Below, piece after piece: positions 1-11,129 of a stretch of 51,520 nt of DNA. The stretch lies in contig BFEA01000213.1 in the NCBI GenBank assembly GCA_003427395.1, forward strand, positions 763,791 through 815,310. Reading direction: 5' to 3'. This stretch comes from Chara braunii (Eukaryota; Streptophyta; Charophyceae; Charales; Characeae). The notes under the pieces were generated by a model. That model made no database searches and was not told the DNA's origin. It saw only the letters and a list, made by a program, of their open reading frames with translations. The position numbers and the translations under genes are program-made. Within the stretch, counting starts at the first letter, position 1. The number at the start of each line of letters is the position of its first letter.

Positions 1-116
1 TCACCCCTCTTCCCCCCCCCACACTCTCATACCCTTCCCCAACCCATCATGACGACCTCCACCTCCCCACCATTCGTCCCACCTATTCCCAAGTCACCTC
101 TGGGGTTTACCCCGCA

Positions 117-1143
117 ATGCCACAACTCCCCCCCAACTACCTCCTTGACGACAACAACCAACTCAACTACACCCACTACGACACCACCCCCGATAACCTC
201 AGCTTCGACACCCTCACCCAGATCGTTTCCCGCAACGGGAAAATCCCCCGTTCCTTCCGATCCGACGAAATCATGTCCTTCTCCGACCTCCCCCACGAGG
301 ACGTTTTCCTCTTCATACCCCAGCTCCAGAACTCTATTCACCTCCACCACATGCCCCTTGCCCACTGGCTCCCAATTACCACCTCCCGCCTCCTCGGCAA
401 TGTCGCCAAATGGTGGATGGCTGAAGTCAACAACCGTCGAGCCTCCGAAGGACCACATCACTCCTTCCTCCAATGGGCCAACCTTCTCACTGCCACCTTT
501 TGCCCCCAGAAAACCATTGATGGCTACCTTGAACAATTTTGCCACCTCCGCCAGACCGGTCCCACGGACCGCTTTGTCCAATATGTCCGCTCCCTCCACC
601 ACCACCATCATTCCCGACTTTGCGTTCATCTCCCGCATCAAACGAGTATGCCACAAAAACCTTGCAACCACCCTCGCCCACGAACCCGACATGCCCCTTG
701 CCGACCTCCTCTCTCACATGCTTCACCACGATCGACTCCTCCACCCCCATCACCAGTCCGCGCCCGCTCCCTCCAGCCCCCGCCTTTTCCATAACGACAC
801 CACTCCACCCACCTCCGATGATGATTTCGACATTGCCTCTCTCGACCCCTCCCAATTCACCATTGAGGACCCCCAGACCGTCCACCTTATGCGGACGGAA
901 CGCCAGGATCGTGCCTCCCAACCGCCTTTTGCCTCTCCACCCCGTCGTCTCCAAAAATTCACACCCGCATAACGCATATACCTCCAGGAACACAACGGGT
1001 GTTTTCACTGCCGCCAGTTAGGTCATCAACATACCAAGTGCCCCAACGCTAGCCGCTTTACTCGACCGGCCACTCGCTCCACGGGACCCGGCCCTTCTAC
1101 TCATACTTCTTCCTCCACCGTGACAGTCGGGCCCTCCCCCACC
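117..1143 (+). pseudogene. gag: gag of gypsy A1, frameshifted, with CCHC zinc knuckle
   Basis: Gag forms the retrotransposon nucleocapsid and binds the element's RNA. The first segment starts at the ATG at 117 and holds the capsid-like region, including SFRSDEIMSFSDLPHEDVF, which matches the A2 gag at about 31330. Homology leaves that frame near 590 and continues in another frame (VCHKNLATTLAHEPDMPLAD) to a stop at about 970. The zinc knuckle at 1000-1041 reads CFHCRQLGHQHTKC, a canonical CX2CX4HX4C, in a further open segment ending at 1143. At least one frameshift and one in-frame stop interrupt it. The coding strand is strongly C-rich, which also creates long spurious antisense ORFs (for example 27-692). 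Confidence 0.8.
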
Positions 1144-2180
1144 TGAACACTGTCCCTTTGTCTCTTGCAATCCTCCCCAGGCATCGACCACTTGTCTATC
1201 GGCTCTCCCATCGGTGACGATCTCTCCTCCACTAGTGGCTCACTTCGCATCGACTATCCGTCTGCCAACCCCCCCTCCGGTGACGCACATCCCATCAGAC
1301 GACCCCCGGGCAACGCAGTCTACTCCGTCTGCCCCCCTCCCGACGACGTCTGCTATCCCGTCGGTCGAGCATCCCACTGGCACTTGCTCTTCTACTCTCA
1401 ACCCTAAACCCCTGTATTAACCCTGCTACAACCTCGCAACCCCGCTCTACACACACCCTTGAACCCAGTCCACCCTCCCCTTGACCCTGATTCCTGATGT
1501 CCGATCTGCCCTTGCCCTCGCCTAGCCTTGTCCCATTTGTCCTCTCCGCTACCTTGTCTCTCTTGTCCAATGCTTGTGAACATGCGTGACGCCGGCGATA
1601 AAGGATCTAATGGCAAGCGCACGAGGATGATGGCCTGCTGCCTCACTGTTCATGGAGATTTTGCAGCTGGTTTGGCCACCATGCTGTTTCATCGACCGGC
1701 ATCCCAACTCGCGGACTTACTGGAGCAGCAACTTGTGACATGGATCTTTGCATCAGTCTGCGACTTCCTTGCTTCCATATCAGACCTCATTGCAGTTCGT
1801 GTACCGGATGCACCCTTGCACTTGGACTTTGACACTTGAACTACTACTTCGCTTCCTGGACTTCTACCTGTCGCAGCCGCTGAAGACCGCTTCTACCACC
1901 TACTCCAAAGACCTGATCAAGACCACTGCAGACCCCCTTTCAAGACACTTGGACACTTTGTTCCTACATGAGATTCTGCTTCCGACTCCTTCGGACACAC
2001 CAACCCTTGCATCCTGAACAAACATTTTCATTTTTATTTTTCTTGACTTGACAACCTTGTAGAACATCATTAGCAGATCCCTGTTTCCCTAACCATTGTT
2101 CCCCGTAAATACCCTGTTTTCCTGAACACCGTTTCCCTTGCCCAGTAGAACATCAATAGAAGTTCCCTGTTCCCTGAACT
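1144..2180 (+). other. 3' untranslated region of gypsy A1 with the pol-deletion junction
   Basis: No coding sequence is supported here. Up to about 1390 it aligns with the linker downstream of the A2 gag knuckle (32247-32420). From about 1400 it aligns with the A2 3' UTR (36087 onward), including the shared block 'ggatctaatggcaagcgcac' at about 1604 and 36311. The change of partner near 1395 marks the internal deletion that removed pol. Confidence 0.65.
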
Positions 2181-2540
2181 TTGTTCCCCCTTAACCTATA
2201 GCAAACCATGCAGTCCCGTTAGTTCATCAGTAGGACTACCCTACTCCCTGCTGCCCCTTTAGTTCATTTGTAGGACTACCCTGTTCCCTGCAACCCCCCC
2301 TGGTTCATCAGTAGGACAACCCTGTTCACCGATACCAAACCCTGTTCCCTCTTACTCCCGTTGTTCCCCCTTAACCTATAGCAAACCATGCAGTCCCCTT
2401 AGTTCATCAGTAGGACTACCCTACTCCCTGCCGCCCCTTAGTTCATTTGTAGGGCTATCTTGTTCCCTGCACCCCCCCCTAGTTCATCAATAGGACAACC
2501 CTGTTCACCGCTACCAAACCCTGTTCCCTCTTACTCCCGC
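2181..2540 (+). repeat. 180-bp tandem duplication in the A1 3' UTR
   Basis: Two consecutive copies (2181-2360 and 2361-2540) both begin 'ttgttcccccttaacctata' and both end 'ccctgttccctcttactccc'. Each copy is itself made of shorter diverged 'gttcatcagtaggactaccc' units. A2 has the same style of short repeat (36780-37010). Confidence 0.9.
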
Positions 2541-2665
2541 AGCCCATGCCACCCACATTATACCCCTCTTCCCTTTAGACTTGTTAACCAGTGATCGGCC
2601 CCGTCCCGTCCTTCACAGATTTCAGTATTGCTTCATGATTTTTGGCGGCCGGGACGTTGCCTTCT

Positions 2666-2677
2666 AGAGGGAGGGGA
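2666..2677 (+). promoter_or_regulatory. polypurine tract of gypsy A1
   Basis: The purine run agagggagggga lies three bases before the 3' LTR start. It is the plus-strand DNA priming site for LTR elements. The identical run precedes the A2 3' LTR at 37101-37112. Confidence 0.8.
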
Positions 2678-2680
2678 TAG

Positions 2681-3176
2681 TGTTGCGGACTCCGCCAGAG
2701 CTCGATCCCTGGTCTATCTTTATGCTGTTTCGGCTGCATCCCGTTTTCGGCCTGGCACCCTTTTTTCAAACCCCTCCTTTGGTATCGTAGGATTTTTGAC
2801 AACTGGGGTCATGCTGCAATTCGGGCACCACTTTCAAATACCGCATTTTTCATTTCTGCCCTCGGGGCCTTTGTAGAAATGCCCCTGGTACCATACGTGT
2901 CACCGACACTTATACCGGCTCCCCGTACGGTACGAGGACCAGTCTCGCACCAGTTTTCAGCTGTTGTGCTCGTACTCCGTGTGACTTGCTCCTGTTTCGG
3001 CATTCGAAATCCAAGACTTCAAATTTGTGTCTTTGCCACTGTGTCTGTGTCCGACCTCGAACGTGTCGAGTGAGTGTGTGTGTGTGTGTGTGTGCGTGTG
3101 TGTGCTCTCACTCTCTCCCTCTCTCTCTCCTCCCCCTTGGCTCTTCCTGTTTTCCCTCAGCCTCGCACTCGTCACA
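2681..3176 (+). repeat. 3' LTR of gypsy A1
   Basis: The LTR begins TGTTGCGGACTC just after the polypurine tract and ends ...CGTCACA. It aligns at both ends with the A2 5' LTR (28402-28888), but the middle is diverged. It contains a GT microsatellite at 3074-3104 followed by a CT-rich stretch, as in the other A LTRs. Confidence 0.8.
3074..3104 (+). repeat. (GT)n microsatellite in LTR-A
   Basis: Imperfect GT dinucleotide run with one GC interruption. It is longer than the corresponding run in the A2 LTR (about 28818). Confidence 0.95.
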
Positions 3177-3205
3177 CTGTCACTGAGACTAAGGAGGATA
3201 AGCCA

Positions 3206-6200
3206 ATGGACCCAACTATTGCCAAGTTGTTGGAAGAGTTTAAAGACTTAGCAGAGTCGTCGACAGGAGTAGTGCCGCGGTCGATCCAACACCGTATAGA
3301 GATACGAGCCTGGCAGTAGAACTCCCAAGGGGGCGATTTACAGAATGTCCCCAAGGGAGTTAGAGGAGTTGCGTAGGCAGTTGGACGAGCTCCTCGAAAA
3401 GGGTTGGATTAGGCCGTCTACCCTTTGGAGCACCAATTTTGTTTGTCCCCAAAAAGGAGGGAGAGTTGCGTATGTGTATAGACTATAGGGGTTTGAATGC
3501 TATCACAGTGAAGAATGTTGAGCCACTGCCCAGGATAGACGATCTCTTAGATCGAGTGCAAGGCTGTAGGTATTTTTCAAAGATAGATTTAAAGTCCGGA
3601 TATCATCAGATAGAAGTCCATCCTGATAACCAGTATAAGACTGCCTTCCAGACTAGATATGGGCATTACGAGTTCATAGTGATGCGAGAGAAGGTTAACA
3701 AAAGTCGTATTTTTCATCACCACTTCAACACAACCTTTACCACTTCAGGATGCAGCCTGCCTAAACAGGTGGTTTTCAGGGTCTTCAAACCTTTCACCAC
3801 TTCGGGACACCCTTCACCACTTCAGGATGCAGCCTCCCGAAACAGGTTGTTATCAAGGTCTTCGTACCTTTTACCACTTCAGGACCATTCAAGATTTTCA
3901 GACTGCCCAAAACTCTCACTTCACCACTTCAGGATGCAGCCTGCCTAAACAGGTGGTTTTCAGGGTCTTCGGACCTTTCACCACTTCAGGACCATTCGGG
4001 ATTTTCAGACTGCCCAAAACTCTCACTTCATAATTTTCATTCCTGAATTTTCAGCTACACGTTCATCACTCGTGAGTGATGCCCTTTGGACTGACCAATG
4101 CGCCAGCCACATTCCAACGCTGTATGAATGGTGTATTTAGGCCTTGGCTAGATAGGTTTGTTGTAGTCTACCTAGATGATATACTAGTTTTTAGTAAGAC
4201 CCTCCAAGAGCATCGGGGTCATTTGAGGCAGGTCTTGGAGAAGTTGAGAGAGACTGACTTCAAGATCAATGCGAAGAAGTGCGAGTGGGCCAAGACATAA
4301 GTTTTGTACTTGGGCCACGTATTAGACGAAGATGGCATTAAGCCTGAGGATAGCAAGATAGCGGCGATTAGAGATTGGCCGACGCCCCGCACGATGACAG
4401 AATTGTGGTCGTTTCTAGGCCTAACTAATTATTATAGGAAGTTTGTAAGGAGCTTTTCCACTATTGCCGCTCCCCTTCGCAGGTTGCTCAAGAAGTGGGA
4501 TAAAGATTGTACATCTGGTCTTAAGAAATTAAAGCGAGCGTTGATAGAGTATCCTGTCCTCAAGGTGGCAGATCCGTCCTTGCCATTTGTCGTCACCACT
4601 GACGAAAGTCAGTATGGTATAAGCGCCGTGTTACAGCAAGACGGCGACAATGGCTACCGACCCATAGAGTTCCTGTCAGCGAGGATGCCTTCAGAGAAAG
4701 TGGCTACCTCGACTTACGAGGGAGAACTCTACGCTCTCAGGCAGGCCTTAGAGCACTGGAAGCATTACCTGCTTGGAAGTTTATTCAGACCACGAGACTC
4801 ATAGGTGGCTGAGAACGCAGGCCAAGATGACACCTAAGCGAACTAGGTGGGCCGCTGAGATAGATCAGTATTACTTTGAGCTCAAACCAATCAAGGGCAA
4901 GTATAATGTAGTTGCGGATGCTCTAAGTAGGAGTATATAGTTTACTATCTGGATATAGGAAGAGACCTGCAAAAGAAAGTAAGACAGGCGTATGCACATG
5001 ACCCAATTTATAGCGACCTCCTCAAGAAAGTTAAGGAGGCCTCGAAGATTGAACCACATTACCGCACTACAGAGGGATTACTGTTTGAGAAGACCAATGT
5101 AGTAGACCGTCTGTGCGTTCCTAATAGTGAGGAGATCCGTAGTTTGATCCTGGGGGAATGCCACGATACAGAGGGACATTTCGGTTGGCAAAAGACTAGC
5201 CAATCTGATGCAATCGTATACTTGGCCCGGAATTCGCAGTTGCAAAGTCTGTCAGAGGAATAAGACAACTACGCGTGCCCCTCTAGGTCTTCTTCAACCC
5301 TTGCCTATACCTGAGCAGCCTGGCGATTCAGTATCCATTGATTTCATGGATGCTAGCATCAGAAGTAGGCATGGAAAGAGCCAAGTCATGGTAATAGTGG
5401 ATAGATTTAGTAAGTATACTGTTTTTGTTCCCTCACCCGCAGAAGTCTGTACAAATTCAGAAGTGTTTTGACTTTTGGGTTAGTGATCACGGGATCCCAT
5501 TGTCCATAGTTAGTGATAGGGACACCCGGTTTACAAGTCAGAACTGGCAGGAGTTAGTGAGAATATACGGCTCAAAATTGTTGATGTCGTCTGGCCGTCG
5601 CCCAGAGACTAACGGTCAGACAGAGCAGATGAATAAGATCCTGCAGCAAGTTCTGCGTATGTACATTAGACCAGATCAAGTCAACTGGGGTGAGATGTTG
5701 CCCAAGGTAGCCAGTGCATATAACAACAGCATGCACCTAGCCACCTATCGTACTCCCAATGAGCTGTACAAGTCCTTTAGACCGCACAGACCGTTTGAAG
5801 GACTTAACCGGGACCAGATTCATAGGCTACCGGCCGATACTAGGGAGTTTGCGATACAGCACGAGAAGGAGTTAGCTACCGTTGTTGAAAACCTCGGGAA
5901 GGCCCAGCACCGAATGATAGAGCAAGCTAACAAGCATCGCCGCCCGTCGGAGTTTCAAATAGGCGACCTAGTCTGGGTGAAGTCCAAAGAGTTTGCTCCT
6001 GAGGAAAACATTTCGCAGAAGTTACTGCCAGCATACCGAGGACCGTGGCCAGGGCGGAGAGGGTGGACCGTCCTATATGATAGAGATCCCAGCACACCTC
6101 CACACCTGGCCGGTGTTCCATGCGTCCAAGGTGTTTCCGTGTGTCACGAGTCAACAGTTTCCATCAAGAAGATCCATGATCCCTCCGGACATGGATGGAA

Positions 6201-6432
6201 GGTATGACATCGAGGGCATTGTAGGTGAAGACGTACTCAGAACAGCAGGTAGAGGTCGTCCACAGAAACAGTATAAAGTTCGATTTGCTTATCAGGAACC
6301 CGAGGACGATCGCTGGTTTACTACAACTGAACTTCTAGAAACAGCTCCCGACGTAGTTAGAGCCTATGATAGAGAAAAGAAAGGTAAAAATCCGGTCTCG
6401 GACAGAATTATTCTCGGAGGACCTCGAATTTA
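3206..6432 (+). pseudogene. pol: pol of gypsy C: RT, RNase H, integrase, chromodomain (broken)
   Basis: Reverse transcriptase starts near 3340 in broken frames (PKGVRG / [17 protein letters not shown]). Motif [13 protein letters not shown] is at about 3585. The RT is then interrupted by the insert at 3686-4074. It resumes with MPFGLTNAPATFQ (4079) and [11 protein letters not shown] (4165), so the YLDD catalytic site is intact. RNase H (about 4590-4800) shows TTDESQYG, with E where A is usual, then frame breaks. Integrase has an HHCC zinc region (about 5155-5250) and DDE residues in SIDFMD, SDRDTRF and GQTEQMN. A chromodomain-like tail (about 6205-6380) contains QYKVRFAYQEPEDDRWF. Stops at about 4298, 4801 and 4938 plus several frameshifts make it non-functional. 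Confidence 0.85.
3686..4074. repeat. 389-bp insert in the C reverse transcriptase, made of repeats, 8-bp TSD
   Basis: The RT frame stops matching at 3685 and resumes at 4083. The 8-mer AGTGATGC occurs on both sides (3678-3685 and 4075-4082), as expected for a target-site duplication. Removing the insert and one 8-mer brings the two RT halves back into one frame. Inside are three copies of a unit containing 'ccacttcaggatgcagcct' (about 3739, 3819, 3923), spaced about 80 and 105 bp. I see no terminal inverted repeats and no coding capacity. It is not a simple GT-AG intron, since no such pair restores the frame. Confidence 0.7.
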
Positions 6433-6444
6433 GGCCGGCGGGAG

Positions 6445-7356
6445 TGAAACGGTATTCACCTGTAAACGGTAGCAAATGCAGATCCCAGGGCTCGATCCCT
6501 AGTCATTACCTGACCTGTGTACAGTACCTGTGTCGACCTCGAGAGTTGAACCCTTGACCTGTGTGTTCGCAACAGTTGGTAGGCTATCGTAGGTCCGTAG
6601 GTTGTAGGAGTTCGATCTGTAGACCTGTCGGATAGAGGTCTTAGCGACTTCTAGAAGCCGTAGTTGTAGCTCCTCTGAAAGGTCAAGTTCGTAGCTGCTA
6701 CAGTCCTGAAAGGTCAAGGTCGTAGCTGCTTCAGTGTCGAAGGGCCAAGTCCACAGACTTCCGGAAGGTCCGGAAGTGCCCACTCCAACGTTGCTCACAG
6801 TAGACTGGAGGCAAGTGGGCAAGTGGTGAAGTCCACCCTTGCTGAGTCAGCGGTACCGGTCCCAGTCAGTCCTAGTCCAGTCAAGCAAGTACCGTATGGG
6901 ACTGAAAGCACCAAGGGCATGGGAAAGCAGCAGACCCCAGCCATTCATTCATTCCTGCGCAAGCCATGCGGAAGCGCTGCTTGAGCGACTTGTGCGAGGT
7001 GGTCTGCAGAGTGCCGGAAGACGAAGTGGGCTGAAGGGATAGTTAGCCATAGCTAGTGAGGGACGGCGGCCATAGCCGCCATAGTTGATAGACGAGTGTG
7101 TTAGTAGTAGTGTGTGTGTGCGTGTGGGATATCCAGGGTGATCCAGAGTGAGTGAGTGCGAACAGTGGTGTTGGACAGAGTGACGAGAGTTGGGTGGTAC
7201 AGGCGCTGATGCGCCATAGCCTGTTGAAGCGAGCTTGTATCTGAACTGTGTATTCGACTTCCATATCTCTGAGCTTTAAGTGGGCGCTGTGCGCCAGTGT
7301 GATTCGCCATCCGTTTGCATGAGTGCGCAGTGGGAAAGAAAGCGAGTCTGATTCCA
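6445..7356 (+). repeat. 3' LTR of gypsy C
   Basis: It starts TGAAACGGTATTCACC after a purine-rich stretch (ggcgggag) and ends ...GTCTGATTCCA. Blocks align with the minus-strand C LTR at 27478-28363, including the start, the 'gaaaggtcaag' motifs near 6685, and the end. Near its start it carries cagggctcgatccct, a hairpin also found near the start of LTR-A. Confidence 0.75.
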
Positions 7357-7529
7357 TTTTCCCTGTGCACACTTCAATTCTGGTGGCGGCATGTGGGGCA
7401 GACCGCACTCTGTGGATGGGACGCTACAATACGCACACTCGCACCATGAAAAGGGAAAAAATAAAGGACACAGCACCCCCCCCCCCAAAAAAGCAAAAAA
7501 AAAAAACAGAGCGTTCTCTGGGCCTGGCT

Positions 7530-8390
7530 CCACGACTCACCAAATGTGCAAATGAGAAATGAATCTCCCCCCAGAACCTGCAAAGATACGCTACAGCATT
7601 TTTTCTCTTTTGTATGGAGTGGGGCGTATGTTCTCATTCCTTTCCTCGCTCCACAACTCTCCAAATGTAGCTCGCTGAACATGGAAAGATGCACCACCAT
7701 ATTTTTTGTCTTTTGTGCATGTGGTGAGCAGTTGAGCGAGGGGCGTATGCTCTAAACGAGAGTTCCCTTCCTCGCTCCACTACTCTCCAAATGCGCAAAA
7801 TGAGATCGAATAGCCCGCTGAACATGGAAAGATACACCGCCATATTTTTTTGTCTTTTGTGCATGTGGTGAACAGTTGAGCGAGGACCCCCTATTCACCA
7901 TTTGTCTTTTCTGCACGCAGTGAGAACCGCTGGCTGTGGCATGACATCGCCTCTTCTCAGGAGAAAACAATCTAGTAAATCTTTTGAAAAAAAAAAAAAC
8001 GAAAAATCTACTTTTTGTCTTTTGTGCAGGTCGTGAGCAGTGGAGCGAGGCCCAAACGGGGCAAAGTTCAAATGGATCTTCCGCTAGAACAGGGAAAGAT
8101 ACACCGCCATGTTTTTGGTCTTTCGTGCCTGTGCTGAGGCCCGCTGGCTGTTGCATCGCATCGCGCCTTCAAATCTACTGAAAACAAAAACCAACGATTC
8201 TAAGATGCGAATCTAAGTTCAAATGAATTCTCCTGGAACATGAAAGATACACCACCATTTTTTTGTTTTTGTGCCTGTGGTGAGGCCCACTGGCTGTGGC
8301 ATCACATCGCCCCTTCAAATCTACTGGAAAAAAAGTGACGAATCCAACAGGTGAATCTACTTGGGAAAAAAAAAAAAAAACACTTTCACT
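7530..8390 (+). repeat. degenerate tandem R1 repeats (about 130 bp units)
   Basis: About five or six diverged units share the order 'gaacatggaaagatacaccg', a T-run, 'tgtcttttgtgc' and 'gtgagcagtggagcgagg' (for example at 7676, 7821, 8090, 8240). The same unit occurs at about 11357-11670 inside the hAT-like element and, reversed, at 47840-48080 in the TTAA element. No coding sequence is evident. The whole stretch from 7357 to 8680 holds nothing else I can support. Confidence 0.6.
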
Positions 8391-8681
8391 TCACGACACT
8401 GTGTAAGCACAGGAGGCCACACAGGCCTTCCGTTGGGCCTGGTCTTGTTCACGGCTTTTTCCCAACACTGGCCCGCCGAGAGCCGCATTTTCCTTTATAA
8501 GAGTAGTAGGAAAGAAAAACGTAAACATAATCAGGTCTCTCAACAGTCGTGCCCTTACGTAGAATGATCACTTGTATGTGCACACTAATGTTTCTTTGCT
8601 CTCAATCTGAAATATACAGAGAGGCTGGAACTGTCCACACTGTAAGCCATCAAAGGAATCATATGGTGAGAGGAAACTCAC

Positions 8682-10404
8682 TTACCATGTGACCTCACTG
8701 TTTGGATATGCATACTGAGCTTGATTGGGATATGATGAGGTAACAGCCACACTCATAGCAGGAACTGCCAACCCTCCCTGTGACTGACCATAGGGGATTG
8801 CAACTGTCAACAAACATGCCACCACACATTGAAAAAGATGTCAATATACCGCCAACGCTCCTATCTTCCTACAGAAGCGGCAGCTGGTAATTAAAAGTGT
8901 CCTCTATACACATGCATCAACTAGAACACAAAATGCATATGCATGCTATAGCCACGGAGCTTCAGCTGGTCGAACATGTTCCCAAGCCAACGGGTTCAGC
9001 CAGTCCTAAAACAACTAACTGGCACTCATAGAGCACTCTTGTTCCCAAGCCAACGGGTTCAGCCAGTCCTAAAACTAAGCAATCATGGCATAGGGAAGAT
9101 CACACAGTCACCCACAATGTAAGTTCACTTCCTGTCCATGATTCTCTAAGAGCTTCACTGGCAAGTTCGCCATTGCGATAAAATTCACTGAAGGACATTG
9201 TCCCCATCCAAAAAAATTGTCATCTATACCTGGGCCGTAAGCGCGGTCAATGTGCACAGCTGGTCCACCCGGCACTGCAGTTGCACCCCCAGCTGAATAT
9301 GTATACGAGTTCCCTGTGACACCCAAACTGGCTACTGAGCCCACTCCTCCAGGCACCTGATACCCAGCACTGCCACCACTACGAGTCCCACTCGACCCTC
9401 CTCGCCCAGAACCAGCAGTCCTGAAACGTGTGTTGTTACCTGGCCCAGTAACTCCTAACACGCCCGAACTTGTCTTCTGTGGCAATTGACATTGCTCACC
9501 TGCCGTTGGTACAGATGCCACCAGTGCTGGCTGTTGACCCCCTGGTTTTGCTGCCTGCTGTGGTCCTCTAACCTGCGGAGCTGCAATTGCAGTTTGTTGT
9601 TGTGCCTGTGCCTGGGCCTGGGCCTGCGCCAGCCTGTAGCTTTGAGGGAGAAACACCTGTACAGTTGGGTTCAATTGGGACACAATGGCCTTCTTAGATG
9701 GCTGTTGAGTTTCCTCTGATTGTGCTGCCGAGGACACTTGTGGTCGCAACTGCAGTTGTGTGGATGACATCTGCACTTGTGTTGTCCCTAATGCTTGTGT
9801 CTTGGTCATTGTTTGATGTCGCTGTGGCTTATGGCCTGGATCTGAAGATGTCGACATCTGGGGCTCCTCAACAAGCCCTGACAGTGGGATCACAGCAGCC
9901 CCTTCACTTGACACCCCTTCTCCGCCACCGGATGTTGCTGGTGCACTTGGGGCCCCACCAGCTACCGAGCCAGATGTGCCTGTTCTCCCAATCACCACCT
10001 TCCGTGCAGCACTGTTTGTTGCACTAGTTACCCTTCCAACCCCGCCAGCTCTAACACCCATACTCGTGTAACCAATGCCACATGAACTTCCACCTCGCCC
10101 TCTTTCTCGACCCACCCTCCCAACCACTCTTCCGGATCCTCCGCTGCTGCCATACTTGCTGCAATCAAAATATCCTTCCTGCTGTCGTCCATCTGACCAT
10201 GTGGCATTGTCAGAACCCCTGGTGCTTTCGGGCTCAACTCTTGTTACAGCTTGGTGTGACAGTCCAGGCACTCTCACTATCTGTCTTGGTGCCTCATCCA
10301 CAATTATGCCAGGAGACCCCACAATTGGCGCTTTCTGTTGTCTATCCATGACATCCCTCTCTACACCTCCAGATATATCACTCGTATCACCACCATGGGT
10401 TTTG
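8682..10404 (-). CDS. host gene: low-complexity Gly/Gln/Ser-rich protein, at least two exons
   Basis: Product unknown. The large exon (9230-10404, ATG at 10349) is open for about 390 codons and is rich in Gly, Ser, Gln, Pro and Thr, with an Ala-Gln run (LAQAQAQAQAQQQ) and many RG dipeptides, so the protein is probably disordered. It ends at a strong donor, CCCAG|GTATAG. The next exon (8686-8803) follows an acceptor ...TTGTTGACAG and is in phase; it encodes a Tyr/Gln/Asn/Ser-rich tail (for example SSYPNQAQYAYPN). It ends either at a TAA (8682-8684) or at the overlapping donor ATG|GTAAGTGAG. Splicing from that donor to an acceptor at 8640 would leave only a 46-nt intron, so I favour the stop. 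An acceptor GTTTCCCCAG at 10405 could join further 5' exons; otherwise the ATG at 10349 is the start. No domain is recognised. Confidence 0.6.
8978..9076. repeat. direct repeat in the host intron
   Basis: The 35-bp block beginning 'gttcccaagccaacgggttc' occurs at 8978 and again at 9041 (period 63 bp), within the 426-nt intron between 8804 and 9229. Confidence 0.9.
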
Positions 10405-10493
10405 CTGGGGAAACACCATCATGAAGTCGAAATGGTTTCTGTCAGCAAAAGATACTGTCCACTCCATCAAACATGCATAAGTAACACGTTTAG

Positions 10494-10707
10494 TTGGTTA
10501 ATTTTTTTTCTAGTTCCTTGCCAAACAGATGAACCCCTACCACCACGTTTAGTTGACAGAAATCGTTAATTTTCTCTACCTCTTTGCCAAATTCTGAACA
10601 CACAAATCCCTCCCACAAAGTCCCACCACATTTCGTTGCGAGAAATGATGAATTTTATTGTAGCTCTTTGCCAAGTTCTGAACATATAAATCCATCCCAC
10701 CAATTCA
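10494..10707. repeat. three imperfect ~75-bp tandem repeats upstream of the host gene
   Basis: Units near 10494, 10566 and 10647 share 'aattttntnta', 'ttgccaa.ttctgaaca' and 'aaatccntcccac' blocks with divergence. They lie between the minus-strand host exon and the hAT-like insertion. They may be part of a shared promoter region or an upstream intron. Confidence 0.6.
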
Positions 10708-11077
10708 CAGGGCGTCAGGGTTGCATCCCCGCCGACCGGTCGGGCCGACCGCCGACCGTATTGTGCCGACCGTATTGTACCGACCTATCAGGGCCAACCG
10801 GTCGGCGGTAGCCGACGGCTCAGACAACAGTCTCCCTCTGATTTTTTTTTTGTTCCGACTTCGGGTCTGTACTGTGCTTGCTGAGTACAGCCCAAATCCG
10901 CTGAGAAACTTTGGTTTCGGAGTGGGGGGGGGGTTGGGGGGGGGGGGGGGTTGGGGTTGGAGCATACCTGCAGCGCAAGTGTGCTGGTCACCGATGCGCA
11001 AAAAAAAAGAAGGAAAAAAAAGGGAAAAAAAAAAAAGAAAAAAGAAAAAAAAAGCGGCTGTTATTTGTGAGAACACG

Positions 11078-11079
<2 letters not shown>

Positions 11080-11122
<43 letters not shown>
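11080..11122. repeat. (GA)n microsatellite
   Basis: About 21 GA dinucleotides inside the hAT-like element, preceded by A-rich low-complexity sequence. Confidence 0.95.

Positions 11123-11129
<7 letters not shown>

Larger units (their letters stand above)
1..3176 (+). mobile_element. Ty3/gypsy family A copy 1 (A1), gag-only, 5' end outside window
   Basis: This is the 3' part of an LTR retrotransposon of the same family as the longer copy at 28402-47061. It holds gag, a zinc knuckle, a 3' untranslated region, a polypurine tract and a 3' LTR. Alignment by eye with the other copy follows gag to about 1390 and then jumps straight to sequence matching 36087 onward, with both sides of the junction sharing 'aaccctaaaccc'. 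Protease, reverse transcriptase, RNase H, integrase and chromodomain (about 3.7 kb) are absent. The element could be a simple deletion derivative or a non-autonomous gag-only retrotransposon. The gag reading frame is also broken, so it is probably inactive. The 5' LTR lies outside the window. Confidence 0.8.
3177..7356 (+). mobile_element. Ty3/gypsy family C, 3' half (pol + 3' LTR)
   Basis: The end of the A1 LTR is followed directly by family C coding sequence, starting in the protease-RT linker. Gag and protease of this copy are not in the window. The simplest reading is that A1 inserted into C and the 5' half of C lies left of the window; a truncation is the alternative. Pol runs to 6432 and the 3' LTR covers 6445-7356. 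A second LTR of this family, with primer binding site, is at 27465-28363 on the minus strand. Confidence 0.75.

Noticed and set aside
27-692. Long minus-strand open frame (221 codons) opposite A1 gag
   Set aside because: It is antisense to a gag with clear capsid and zinc-knuckle similarity. The C-rich coding strand lacks stops on the complement, so it is a shadow.
3686-4074. Insert in C reverse transcriptase as a spliceosomal intron
   Set aside because: No GT-AG pair at the borders restores the reading frame, while an exact 8-bp flanking duplication does.
8585-8639. Possible third exon of the minus-strand host gene ending at a TAG
   Set aside because: It needs a 46-nt intron, shorter than normal in plants and algae. 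The TAA overlapping the donor is a simpler end.
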